Part shown: piece by piece, positions 45,278-53,955 of the stretch
Position numbering within the stretch: the stretch's first letter is position 1
Layout: each line of letters opens with the position of its first letter
Source: Oscillospiraceae bacterium
Lineage (GTDB): Bacteria; Bacillota; Clostridia; Oscillospirales; Acutalibacteraceae
DNA length: 64,000 nucleotides
Reading direction: 5' to 3'
Assembly (NCBI GenBank): GCA_003526845.1
Contig: DPVM01000004.1
Location: forward strand, 14,518 to 78,517
Notes under the pieces: model-generated
Seen by the model: the letters and a program-made list of their open reading frames with translations, nothing else
The model's database searches: none
What the model was told of the DNA's origin: nothing
Translations under genes and position numbers: made by a program

Positions 45278-46054
45278 TTAAGAATTTATTGCGTTAAAAT
45301 ATTCCTCATCTGACACAGCTTCCAGCCATTCATTTGTTGTATTTTCTCCTGGAACTTCAATAGCTAAATGAGAAAACCAACTATCAGGAGCAGCGCCATG
45401 CCAATGTTTGACATTCGCAGGAATATTTACAACATCGCCGGGCAGCATTTCTATGGCTTTCTTGCCCCATTCCTGATAATATCCTCGTCCGGCAACACAA
45501 ATCAAAATTTGACCGCCACCGTTTTTTGCTTTATGAATATGCCAATTGTTTCTGCATTTTGGCTCAAAGGTTACATTGAAAATGCCAACTTGGTCTTTAG
45601 AAACAGGAGCGAGAAAGCTCTTTCCGCTGAAATACTGTGCAAAATTGTCGTTCGGCTCGCCAATCGGAAATATCATTGATGAAGCATGTTTTTCAATCGT
45701 ATTATCTTCAGTTTCCTCGTTCTTATCATTCCACACTTCTTTTGCCATACGAAATGCAGCCCAAGCTTTGGGCCATCCTGCATAAAAAGCATTATGTGTT
45801 AAAATCTCCGTGATTTCTTCTTTTGTGATTCCGTTTTTCTTAGCATTTTCCAAATGGTAACGAAAAGCGGAATCAATTAAACCTTGCGACATTAAAGAAG
45901 TAACTGTTACAAGTGAACGGTCTCTAAGCGATAACTTATCTTCTCTGCTCCAAACCTCACCAAACAATACATCATCATTTAATTCGGCAAATTTCGGAGC
46001 AAATTCTCCTAATTCTTTTCTACCGGCCGTTTGTTTTACTGCCATAAATTTCAA
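45278..46054 (-). CDS. Carboxymuconolactone decarboxylase-like/cupin fusion protein
   Basis: The 258-residue protein joins an N-terminal CMD (AhpD-like) helical domain (about 1-110; LSLRDRSLVTVTSLMSQGLI, HLENAKKNGITKEEITEIL) to a C-terminal cupin (about 140-235; NNWHIHKAKNGGGQILICVA, PANVKHWHGA) with three histidines able to bind a metal. The CxxC of AhpD is absent, so no thiol peroxidase role is expected. This fusion is common next to alcohol dehydrogenase and MerR genes in Firmicutes; exact function unknown. AGGAGG precedes the start. Confidence 0.85.
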   Translation of the reverse strand: MKFMAVKQTAGRKELGEFAPKFAELNDDVLFGEVWSREDKLSLRDRSLVTVTSLMSQGLIDSAFRYHLENAKKNGITKEEITEILTHNAFYAGWPKAWAAFRMAKEVWNDKNEETEDNTIEKHASSMIFPIGEPNDNFAQYFSGKSFLAPVSKDQVGIFNVTFEPKCRNNWHIHKAKNGGGQILICVAGRGYYQEWGKKAIEMLPGDVVNIPANVKHWHGAAPDSWFSHLAIEVPGENTTNEWLEAVSDEEYFNAINS

Positions 46055-46108
46055 CCTCCTAAAAATTAAAATTCGCTATTGAATATTTTTTTAATCTCTG
46101 TTATATTG

Positions 46109-46139
46109 ATAATAACACCTAAACCTAACTTTATGTCAA
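46109..46139 (-). promoter_or_regulatory. MerR-type promoter/operator
   Basis: On the minus strand TTGACA (46139-46134) and TATTAT (46114-46109) are separated by 19 bp, the overlong spacer that MerR proteins untwist. The spacer reads TAAAGTTAGGTTTAGGTGT. It lies in the gap between the divergent merR-like gene and the CMD-cupin gene and points at the latter. Confidence 0.8.
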
Positions 46140-46168
46140 GAGTTTTTTTATTTTTTGGAGGGAAAAAT

Positions 46169-46609
46169 ATGTATACAATCGGTCAAGTATCTGAAATGTT
46201 TGATTTACCGGTATCAACTTTGCGTTACTATGATAAAGAAGGGCTATTTCCTGAATTAAATCGCACATCGGGAATTAGACAATTTAGCGAAAATGAAATT
46301 GAGGCATTGCGTGTGATTGAATGCTTGAAAAAAACAGGGTTACAAATAAAAGACATTAAGCAATTTATGTCTTGGTGTATGGAAGGAAGTTCAACATATA
46401 CCAAAAGAAAAGAATTGTTTGAAAACCAAAAAAAGCAAGTAGAAGCTGAGATTACCAAGTTGAATAAAACGCTTGATATGTTAAATTTCAAATGTTGGTA
46501 TTACAGTGAGGCTATAAAAGACGGAAACGAAGATAGGATAAAAAGTATGATTCCTGATGAATTACCAAACAGCATTAAATCTGCATATATGAATTCACAC
46601 AAAGAATAA
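46169..46609 (+). CDS. MerR-family transcriptional regulator
   Basis: A 146-residue protein with an N-terminal winged HTH (MYTIGQVSEMFDLPVSTLRY YDKEGLFPEL), arginine-rich wing RTSGIRQFSENEI, then a coiled-coil dimerisation helix (about 75-120). The single Cys in the C-terminal part could be a sensor, as in AdhR/NmlR proteins that sense aldehydes. The start at 46169 has GGAGGG. It should control the divergent CMD-cupin/FMN-reductase operon through the 19-bp-spacer promoter. Confidence 0.88.
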   Translation: MYTIGQVSEMFDLPVSTLRYYDKEGLFPELNRTSGIRQFSENEIEALRVIECLKKTGLQIKDIKQFMSWCMEGSSTYTKRKELFENQKKQVEAEITKLNKTLDMLNFKCWYYSEAIKDGNEDRIKSMIPDELPNSIKSAYMNSHKE

Positions 46610-46637
46610 AAAATTAGATAAAAAAGAAAAAGTAATC

Positions 46638-46818
46638 ACTAACGAATTTGAATTGTGATTGATGCTTTTTTGATGATATACCAAACGAATTGCGTGGATT
46701 GTGTGGCACAAAGTGAACAAAAAACGGTGTGAAAATGAAAATTTGGCGTACGGAAAAGACCGTGCGCCGTAATTTTATCTATATGAGAAAAGCAAGTGAA
46801 ATCGCCGTAAAACAAAAG
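46638..46818 (+). mobile_element. Second copy of the integrase-end sequence
   Basis: Begins with the last codons of the integrase (TNEFEL then stop) and continues with ~150 bp that match 58170-58350, including the CGTACGG/CCGTGCG hairpin. The rest of that integrase gene is absent, so this is the right end of an older, deleted element, directly after the MerR gene. Confidence 0.85.
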
Positions 46819-46829
46819 CAATAGTTATC

Positions 46830-47060
46830 CCCACAAGATTGTCTAAGATATACAAACGGACTTGAAATTGCTTCGCAACCCCTCTTGCGATGCCCAAAAT
46901 ATGGCAGTGTTACGCCATATTTTGACCGCTGTGCCATCCTCGCCTCGCTGCATCTGCCACTGGCAGCGCTTGGCGACGAAGCCCGGCACGCGGTTTTGGA
47001 GCGAAAAGCACGCTTTCAGTTAAGCCGCGTGTCAAAATACAGTCCCCCTAAAATTCCGCA
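46830..47060. other. oriT-like / mobilisation-region remnant
   Basis: This GC-richer stretch contains a perfect inverted repeat CAAAATATGGC/GCCATATTTTG (46895-46905, 46914-46924) with an 8-nt loop, and further short palindromes. From memory it resembles the conserved segment next to the mobilisation genes of Tn1549-like conjugative transposons. No gene is intact. A 57-codon open frame on the minus strand ends near 46846. Confidence 0.45.
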
Positions 47061-47064
47061 TAAG

Positions 47065-47100
47065 AACAGCACTTTCAGGATTTGAAAGTGCTGTTCGTTT
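47065..47100 (+). terminator. Strong hairpin in the element left flank
   Basis: Thirteen-bp stem AACAGCACTTTCA/TGAAAGTGCTGTT with a 5-nt loop and following CGTTTTTAT. The remaining gap to hsdR (47101-47313) shows no gene. Confidence 0.75.
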
Positions 47101-47313
47101 TTATATTTACAGTTTTTGTTGAAAATTGATGCTTTTTTGATGCTCTTGAAAAATGAACTATATTTAGAACGCAAATATAATGCACCCCACTACAAGAAAT
47201 AGTGACAAATAATAGTAAAACCCTTTCGGTATGAAATTTATAATTCTTCAGCCTTGAAAGTTGTTTAAGGCATTTAATCAATATTTTCAAGCGCCATATT
47301 TCACCTCAAAAAA

Positions 47314-50300
47314 TTAAACCAAGCCCCTATACTTTTCAAAAAACCTTTGAAGTATATCTATAATTTTTTGCTTGAGTTCGGAGCGATTTTTACCAGCACT
47401 ACCAAAGCGTGAAACAGGCGGCATAATCTTGTCAATATCCGTTCCTGTTGTTTTAAGCACGCCGTCACGGAAAGAGTTATCAATAAACTTGATTGTTTCT
47501 TCAGGCTTTAACCTCTGTTCTGTGATGATAGCATCAATATCCTGCTTTTTCTGCTCCTGAACAAATTTACCCCAATCATCGGTAACATTTGTTTCGACAT
47601 TGATTGTACTGATAAAGCCATCAATAAGTTCTTTCTTTGAACGAAGCTGAAGAGATGCACTGATAGCCTTATCAATAGATGCAAGTATCTCTTTATCTTT
47701 GCAATTAGATTGATGATACTTTGCAACAAGCATAAGAATATAATCAATATTCACTTCAACTTGCTTTACAAGTTCCATTTCAAAAACAATATCATCCTTG
47801 ATACTGTCTTTATCACCTTGAGGCTTTTTAAATTCTTGGTACAAGTCGTTGTATGTGCCCGTATAATCCTGAAAATCAATCGGCTTCAAGATTTCATTAC
47901 CCTTAAAATCGTCAAAAGATGAAAGAATATTACGAAGTCGAAGAATATTACCAAACAAAATGATAAAATCTTTTTTTGCTGTTTCTCCGATAATTTGCTC
48001 ACCGAGAGGATATTTTTGCAAAAGTTCGGCAATGCGTTCTTCATAACCCTTTTGTCTTTTACCCTTATCGTCTTCGTAGCCGTAATAATAATCGTTATAT
48101 GATTTCAAAAGGACAATACCATTTGCCTCTTTATCGCCAAAAAGAGCAATAGCATCATTTGTTTCCTGTTGCAAATCTCTAAAGCAAACAATGTTGCCGT
48201 ATGCCTTAACGGAATTGAGTATTCTGTTTGTTCTTGAATATGCCTGAATCAGACCGTGTTGCTTTAAGTTTTTATCAACCCAAAGGGTGTTGAGTGTTGT
48301 TGCATCAAAGCCGGTAAGGAACATATTTACAACAATTAAAAGGTCAACTTCTCTGTTTTTTACACGGTCGGAAAGGTCTTTGTAATAATCTTGAAAGCCC
48401 TTTGACGAAGTATCAAAATTGGTTTTGAATATCTTGTTATAATCATCAATGGCACTGTCAAGAAAATCACGGGAGGACTTATCAAGTGCTTCGGTATCAA
48501 AACTTTCATCGGCAAGAATACCGTCCTCATAACTTTCTTCATTCGCAGCATAAGAATAAATTGTAGCAATGGTTAAATCTTTATTTTTCTCTTCAAGTTG
48601 CTTTTTGAATTCAAGATAATACTTTTTAGCCATAGGAATTGAGCTAACGGCAAACATTGAGTTAAAGCCGTTTATCCTTTGACCTTTTAGGCTGTAATAA
48701 GCATTACGCATTGTTTTTGTATCAAAATTATCAATAATGTAGCTTACAATATTGGCAACTCTTTCGTGACCTTCAAGCACTTCTTCGGTATTGATAGCGG
48801 CAACCTGCTTGTCAGTCATACCGTCTTTTTTCTTAACGGTGTTGATATAATCAATTCTAAAAGGCAGAACATTGCCGTCATTGATAGCGTCAACAATAGT
48901 ATATGTGTGCAACTTATCACCAAAAGCCTGCTCGGTAGTACGCAAATCGGGGTGTGAGCCTGTGCCTGCATTAAGTGCAAAAATAGGTGTACCGGTAAAA
49001 CCGAAAATATGATAATTCTTAAAATATTTTACTATTCTTGTGTGCATATCGCCGAACTGTGAACGGTGGCATTCATCAAATATAAGCACAATATGCTTGT
49101 CATAAACTTCGTGGTCCTTGTTCTTTTGAATAAACACATCAAGCTTTTGAATAGTAGTTACAATAATGCTTGAAGTGTCATCCTCAAGCTGTTTTTGAAG
49201 AATGGCGGTGTTTTTATTGCTGTTTGCAGCACCTTTTTCAAATCGGTCATATTCCTTGATTGTTTGATAGTCAAGGTCTTTACGGTCAACTACAAAAAGC
49301 ACTTTATCAATATACGGCAATTTTGATGCAAGAAGAGCCGTCTTAAAAGAGGTTAAGGTCTTGCCCGAACCTGTGGTATGCCAAATATATCCGCCTGCTT
49401 TGATTGTGCCTGTTCGCTTGTAGTTTGTCGAAACTTCAATGCGATTCAGTATTTTTTCAGTCGCTACAATCTGATACGGTCGCATAACAAGTAATAACTG
49501 TTCACTTGTGAATATGCAATATTTAGTAAGAATGTTAAGTATCGTATGCTTTGCAAAAAATGTTTTTGTAAAGTCAACAAGGTCGGCTATAACTCTGTTG
49601 TTGCCGTCTGCCCAAAACGAAGTAAACTCAAAGCTGTTGCTTGTCTTTTTACCCTTTGAGCGTTTGCCGTTTTGCTCTTTGATATGAGCGTTACGGGTAG
49701 TGTTAGAGTAATATTTTGTATTCGTACCGTTAGAGATAACAAACACCTGAACATACTCATACAGTCCGCAGCCTGCCCAAAAGCTGTCCCTTTGGTATCT
49801 TTCGATTTGGTTAAACGCTTCCTTAATCGGAACGCCTCGCCTTTTAAGTTCAATATGTACCAAAGGCAAGCCGTTTACAAGAATTGTAACATCATAGCGA
49901 GTATCGTGTGCTCCGCCTTCTTCAACATATTGGTTGATAACCTGCAAGCTGTTGTTGTGAATATTCGCCTTATCAATCAAATAAATGTTTTTGGAAGAAC
50001 CGTCATCACGGCGTAAAACTTGAATATGATCCTCTTGAATTTTTCTTGTTTTTTCAACAATACCTTCGTTTGAATTAGCAATCTTGTTTTCAAAAAATTG
50101 CTTCCATTCCCTATCGCTGAAACTATAGTTATTGAGTTTTTCAAGTTGATGTCGCAAATTATCAATAAGAGCAGACGGACTGTCAATCTTCAAATATTGA
50201 TAGCCTTGCTCCGTAAGCATTTTTATAAAAGCGTTTTCAAGTGCAGCCTCGCTTTGATATGCGTCCGAACGGGTTTGCTGTGGCTCATATTCGGTTACAA

Positions 50301-50343
50301 CCGTGCTTTCCGCTGTTGACATTACAACATTAAATTCACTCAT
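47314..50343 (-). CDS. hsdR: Type I restriction endonuclease, R subunit
   Basis: Translocating and cleaving subunit of the type I complex. The 1009-residue protein has an N-terminal PD-(D/E)xK nuclease domain (Asp151, Glu165 and Lys167 in HIELK), a superfamily 2 helicase motor with Walker A TTGSGKT (324-330) and DECH box (423-426), later helicase motifs (VNMFLTGFDATTLNTLWVDK), and a C-terminal helical region that contacts the methylase. Nothing is missing. GGAGG precedes the ATG. It is the last gene of the operon, 27 bp after the 209-aa accessory gene. Confidence 0.95.
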   Translation of the reverse strand: MSEFNVVMSTAESTVVTEYEPQQTRSDAYQSEAALENAFIKMLTEQGYQYLKIDSPSALIDNLRHQLEKLNNYSFSDREWKQFFENKIANSNEGIVEKTRKIQEDHIQVLRRDDGSSKNIYLIDKANIHNNSLQVINQYVEEGGAHDTRYDVTILVNGLPLVHIELKRRGVPIKEAFNQIERYQRDSFWAGCGLYEYVQVFVISNGTNTKYYSNTTRNAHIKEQNGKRSKGKKTSNSFEFTSFWADGNNRVIADLVDFTKTFFAKHTILNILTKYCIFTSEQLLLVMRPYQIVATEKILNRIEVSTNYKRTGTIKAGGYIWHTTGSGKTLTSFKTALLASKLPYIDKVLFVVDRKDLDYQTIKEYDRFEKGAANSNKNTAILQKQLEDDTSSIIVTTIQKLDVFIQKNKDHEVYDKHIVLIFDECHRSQFGDMHTRIVKYFKNYHIFGFTGTPIFALNAGTGSHPDLRTTEQAFGDKLHTYTIVDAINDGNVLPFRIDYINTVKKKDGMTDKQVAAINTEEVLEGHERVANIVSYIIDNFDTKTMRNAYYSLKGQRINGFNSMFAVSSIPMAKKYYLEFKKQLEEKNKDLTIATIYSYAANEESYEDGILADESFDTEALDKSSRDFLDSAIDDYNKIFKTNFDTSSKGFQDYYKDLSDRVKNREVDLLIVVNMFLTGFDATTLNTLWVDKNLKQHGLIQAYSRTNRILNSVKAYGNIVCFRDLQQETNDAIALFGDKEANGIVLLKSYNDYYYGYEDDKGKRQKGYEERIAELLQKYPLGEQIIGETAKKDFIILFGNILRLRNILSSFDDFKGNEILKPIDFQDYTGTYNDLYQEFKKPQGDKDSIKDDIVFEMELVKQVEVNIDYILMLVAKYHQSNCKDKEILASIDKAISASLQLRSKKELIDGFISTINVETNVTDDWGKFVQEQKKQDIDAIITEQRLKPEETIKFIDNSFRDGVLKTTGTDIDKIMPPVSRFGSAGKNRSELKQKIIDILQRFFEKYRGLV

Positions 50344-50370
50344 AATATTTGTTTCTCCTCCTTTTTAACA

Positions 50371-51000
50371 TTATTGATTTATAGATTCTTTTTTTATTCT
50401 ATCCAATTCATTATCAATCACATCAATTTTTGAATACGAATTATCTTCAATAACATATATTTTATCAATGATATTGATAAATATTTTGTCAAAACTGCTA
50501 TTGTCACCTATATTGTTCATCTTTAAAATAATTTCTTCAATATCGCCATCATCTAAAAGACTACTATCAGCAAATACATATAACCAATTTTCATTGAACT
50601 TATCATAATGACTGTTAAACTTAGATATTTTCGTATTAATTGTATCAATAATCAGTTGTTTAACATCGGAGTAATTAACACTTTTCACAACATAGCATAA
50701 ACCATTAGCACTTTTAAAAATGTCTTTATTGTACTTCAGCTCATTATTAGCTTTATTGATTATTTCTTCCGGTGAATAACCTTTGCCAAAATAGCGATTA
50801 ATAATACTATTTATTTCACCATCTGTTGACGATAAGGCACGAGTAACCTCAAGACCTATTGATCTATTTTCGTCAATCCAATCAGGTCTTTCGTGTTTTT
50901 TCATCGAATGTAACTTATCATCATAACAATAAACTAAACTCAACAATGCATATTTTTCAAAATACTCTTTATTATAATCATTTTTCATTTGCTTCAACAC
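50371..51000 (-). CDS. Accessory protein of the RM operon, ERPD...GLE signature
   Basis: A 209-residue soluble protein, not matched to a named family. N-terminal region contains SMKKHERPDWIDENRSIGLE followed by VTRAL. The order PD, hydrophobic, then GxE resembles the core of PD-(D/E)xK nucleases, and the same pattern occurs in the 388-aa gene of this operon. The rest has Asp/Asn-rich helices and FNENWLYVFADSSLLDDGDI. It overlaps the hsdS distal segment by 23 bp and precedes hsdR, so it is co-transcribed. A nuclease-like accessory or anti-host-damage role is speculation. Confidence 0.7.
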   Translation of the reverse strand: MLKQMKNDYNKEYFEKYALLSLVYCYDDKLHSMKKHERPDWIDENRSIGLEVTRALSSTDGEINSIINRYFGKGYSPEEIINKANNELKYNKDIFKSANGLCYVVKSVNYSDVKQLIIDTINTKISKFNSHYDKFNENWLYVFADSSLLDDGDIEEIILKMNNIGDNSSFDKIFINIIDKIYVIEDNSYSKIDVIDNELDRIKKESINQ

Positions 51001-51580
51001 TTTTAAACATTAAGAGCTTATCACGATAGTATTCATACTGCTTTTGTCTTGCTTCGATTTCAGCAGGAAGTCCCTCGCTTATATCGTTGCAAAGTTTATC
51101 AAATCTGTCGAGTATAGACACAATGCGTTCTTGTTCTTCGAGTGGGGGGACAGGAATAGGATAGTTCATAACAGCATCTTTACTTCCTCTTGGCATTTTT
51201 GCACCTTTAGCATTTTGCATATCATAATTAAAAAATTTATCTGATGACAATACATAATACAAGTATCTTGGATATAAAACAGAGTAGTCATTTACTCTAA
51301 TGTCAAGAACATCACCGTTTGTTCCACCATCATTATTAGCAAACCATATCTTTTTTAGGTACGGCCTAATATTTCCTATCAAAATGTCATTACAAATATA
51401 TTTTGTGCATCTGCCTGATGTTGGTATATGTTCTGCTAATTTCTTTCCTGCTCTGTTTTGAAGAAGATTGTCAACGCCAACATATGTATTTTCATCAAGT
51501 TTTGAACTATCTATTCTGTCGGTAGAATAATGTGCAAGTTCTTTAAGTTTGAGCCACTTTATCGCTTTAATGCGTGTTAG
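50978..51580 (-). pseudogene. Start-less hsdS distal segment: third target-recognition domain
   Basis: From the (AG)7 tract the frame (offset from hsdS) is open for ~200 codons: LTRIKAIKWLKLKELAHYST leads a target-recognition domain, and VPPLEEQERIVSILDRFDKL, GLPAEIEARQKQYEYYRDKL form a conserved HsdS spacer region. No ATG or GTG occurs before an internal TTG at 51382, and no ribosome site was seen. It is therefore expressed only as an extension of hsdS after a change in repeat number. It may instead be a plain relic. Confidence 0.75.
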
Positions 51581-52796
51581 CTCTCTCTCTCTCTACTTTA
51601 ACAATTTGTGAACAAGCCTTATCGTCAAACGACAATAAAGTATCACGATAATATTCATATTGCTTTTTGCGTGCCGCTATCTCGGCAGGTAAACCCTCTG
51701 ACATATCGTTATAGAGTTTATCAAATCGGTCAAGAATTTTAACAATATTCTTTTGTACCGAAAGAGGTGGAATCGGTAATTCAATCTTACCAATGTCATT
51801 CTTATTTATTTTAATTGGTACTGCGTTTACAAGAGTTCTTTTCCTTAGTTCTTTTCTACCAAATCTACTTTCAATTACATATTTCAAATATTTACTTATT
51901 ACAATATCTGTATTTGGTCGAATCAAAGCCAAAGAAACATAGTAAGCTAAATCAGCTTGTTTATCCAATATAGCACAATCGCCTATTGAACCGATGCGGG
52001 TCATAAACACATCGTTAATTTGTGGCTTAATTTTATACTTGTTAAAATCCTCTTCTGATATATATTTTTTAGAGCCATATATATCTTTAATATTTTCAAC
52101 ACTTATAAATGGAATGCCACTGTCTTTATAATTCGGAGTTTGATGAGTACCATCATAAATTTGTGCCACTTCATCTAATCTTAATGTCTTAACTTGAGAA
52201 CAATCAATATCAGGGATTTTCTTTGTTACATCTTCGTTGCTGAAGTCTAAAAGATAATCTCTGTAAAAAGCATATTGCTTTTGCCTTGCTGTAAGTTCTG
52301 CTGTAAGTTCTGCTGTAAGCAAAGTGAAAGAGTCCAAAATATGGACTATTTCACTTTGTATAGAGAGAGGTGGCAACGGAATGCTAAACTTTGCAATATC
52401 TTTTCCATGAACATGAGGTATCCCTGCACCGGTTTTTTTGTTATAAATTTTCTTTTGATTATTAGTTAGATAATGGTATAAATATTTTATATCTAATTCA
52501 TCTGCATTTTTTGGTTCAACGGAAAAAGCATCACATACGAATATAGGCTCATACCAAATACTAACATAACCGGCATATGCACCTGAACCGGCAACGGTAA
52601 TTGTTGTTCCTGTTCTATTTGCTTCGTTATGATAAAAAGCTGGCTTTTGTCCTCCTGATATAACAGGTATGTCGCCACTTTTAGCATTTTTTGAAACTAA
52701 TGATGTTCCCCTATTAAAATTGCAGACATCAGCTAATTTTCTATACTCCACACAATCAGGGCAAAGTTCGTTTATAAGTTCTTCAAGTTTAGTCAT
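51567..52796 (-). CDS. hsdS: Type I restriction-modification specificity subunit
   Basis: Determines the DNA target of both methylation and cleavage. The 409-residue protein has two target-recognition domains (about 15-145 and 205-345), each followed by a conserved helical region (PPLSIQSEIVHILDSF, PPLSVQKNIVKILDRFDKLY). The central spacer holds an EcoR124-type TAEL repeat. The last codons run through an (AG)7 tract and the frame stops 11 bp later. The ATG at 52796 has GAGG upstream; an alternative lies four codons earlier. It overlaps the 388-aa gene by 8 bp. Confidence 0.93.
   Translation of the reverse strand: MTKLEELINELCPDCVEYRKLADVCNFNRGTSLVSKNAKSGDIPVISGGQKPAFYHNEANRTGTTITVAGSGAYAGYVSIWYEPIFVCDAFSVEPKNADELDIKYLYHYLTNNQKKIYNKKTGAGIPHVHGKDIAKFSIPLPPLSIQSEIVHILDSFTLLTAELTAELTARQKQYAFYRDYLLDFSNEDVTKKIPDIDCSQVKTLRLDEVAQIYDGTHQTPNYKDSGIPFISVENIKDIYGSKKYISEEDFNKYKIKPQINDVFMTRIGSIGDCAILDKQADLAYYVSLALIRPNTDIVISKYLKYVIESRFGRKELRKRTLVNAVPIKINKNDIGKIELPIPPLSVQKNIVKILDRFDKLYNDMSEGLPAEIAARKKQYEYYRDTLLSFDDKACSQIVKVERERANTH
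51581..51594 (-). repeat. (AG)7 simple-sequence repeat at the hsdS 3' end
   Basis: Seven uninterrupted AG units (CT on the plus strand) encode VERERA. With seven units hsdS stops at 51567. Gain of one unit (or loss of two) moves translation into the frame of the distal segment. Such tracts are classic slipped-strand mutation sites. Confidence 0.9.
52288..52320 (-). repeat. 12-bp tandem repeat encoding TAEL in the HsdS spacer
   Basis: GCTGTAAGTTCT (plus strand) occurs 2.75 times at 52288-52299, 52300-52311 and 52312-52320, encoding LTAELTAELTARQ at residues ~160-172 between the two recognition domains. In EcoR124 enzymes the number of TAEL units sets the spacing between the two half-sites. 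Confidence 0.9.
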
Positions 52797-53955
52797 TTTC
52801 ATCCTCATTTTTTTGAATCAAATCCCATTTGATTTTAAATTCTTCAATTTTTTTATTTAATAATTCATTATCATCAACAACAAATAGAGGTTTAACTAAA
52901 TAAATATCATCATGTTCAATAAAATGCCAATCAATTAAGTATTCAGTATAAACATCAAGTAACAACTGAACTATTGAATCATTTATAAAATTAGACTTTA
53001 TTTTTCTTGCGTTATAAGATAAATAATATCCGCAAAACATCAAAGACATTCTAGCACTAACATTCAAAATATCGCCACTAAACTTGAAATCAATATTAAA
53101 TTCATCTGAATCATTTTTTATTAAGGAATTGATATTCAAGTCTTTCCATTTCGATAAGTCTTCTGGCAAAAATCTATCATAGCCAAAGTAATTGTAAACC
53201 TTAATGTTTCGCTTTTGCAAATGACTTCTTACATTTCCTGTTGGAATTGCAATTATATTTGGTTGCTTATGAATATCTCCACCTAGCGAAAGTATAATAT
53301 AATCGAATTTTTTTGAATCTATAGTCTCCAACAAATAAACTATATCTAAAAATAGTGGTACAACATTTTCGGTTAGTTTTTTTGTGTTTTTTCCTTCATT
53401 TATAAACATTCCAGAAAAATTATTTTTAACCTCTATCAAAACAATCATTTTGATAGGTAAATTATTATTATTCAAATTTTCAACCGACTTAAAATAAATA
53501 TCTGCATTTTTTATGTGATTGGATAATTTTTCATCAAAATTTGAAATGAACTGAACATAAGTTTTTAGCTCCGAGTATTTAAGTGACTCGCAAATATGCT
53601 CTGCTACTTCTTGCATTGAATTATTTAACACCATTTGGTTATGGTCGTGAATAATATCTTTATGATATTTTTCAAATATTCTTTTCACTTCATTTTCGTG
53701 TTTTATTGTAGAACCCGCATATTTTCCATATTTATTTTTCTTTGAAAAACCATCTATTTGAAAATGTTCAATACCCACTAAAACATCATTACCATTATAT
53801 TTTGAAATTTTTACAAAATCAGGTCTCTCGTCAAAATCTCGTTCAACATCTTTTCCTTTAAGTAAATCTATGATTCGTTTACTTTCTCCATGTTGAGATT
53901 TCGAATATTTTATTACTTTCTCCAAACATCTTATTTCAATATTCTTATCACCCAT
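52789..53955 (-). CDS. Accessory protein of the RM operon, ERPD...GIE signature
   Basis: A 388-residue soluble protein of no named family. Near the N-terminus QHGESKRIIDLLKG is followed by DERPDFV and VLVGIEHFQID, the PD...GxE pattern also seen in the 209-aa gene of the operon and reminiscent of a PD-(D/E)xK nuclease fold; IVLIEVKNNFSGMF adds an ExK (Glu-Val-Lys). The C-terminus is Glu/Asp-rich. The gene sits directly between hsdM (no gap) and hsdS (8-bp overlap). It could be an extra nuclease, a modulator of HsdS or a separate defence protein. Confidence 0.72.
   Translation of the reverse strand: MGDKNIEIRCLEKVIKYSKSQHGESKRIIDLLKGKDVERDFDERPDFVKISKYNGNDVLVGIEHFQIDGFSKKNKYGKYAGSTIKHENEVKRIFEKYHKDIIHDHNQMVLNNSMQEVAEHICESLKYSELKTYVQFISNFDEKLSNHIKNADIYFKSVENLNNNNLPIKMIVLIEVKNNFSGMFINEGKNTKKLTENVVPLFLDIVYLLETIDSKKFDYIILSLGGDIHKQPNIIAIPTGNVRSHLQKRNIKVYNYFGYDRFLPEDLSKWKDLNINSLIKNDSDEFNIDFKFSGDILNVSARMSLMFCGYYLSYNARKIKSNFINDSIVQLLLDVYTEYLIDWHFIEHDDIYLVKPLFVVDDNELLNKKIEEFKIKWDLIQKNEDEND

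Noticed and set aside
50978..52796. Inversion-type hsdS shuffling (shufflon)
   Set aside because: The two conserved HsdS regions are in the same orientation and too diverged; no inverted repeats or recombinase gene adjoins hsdS.
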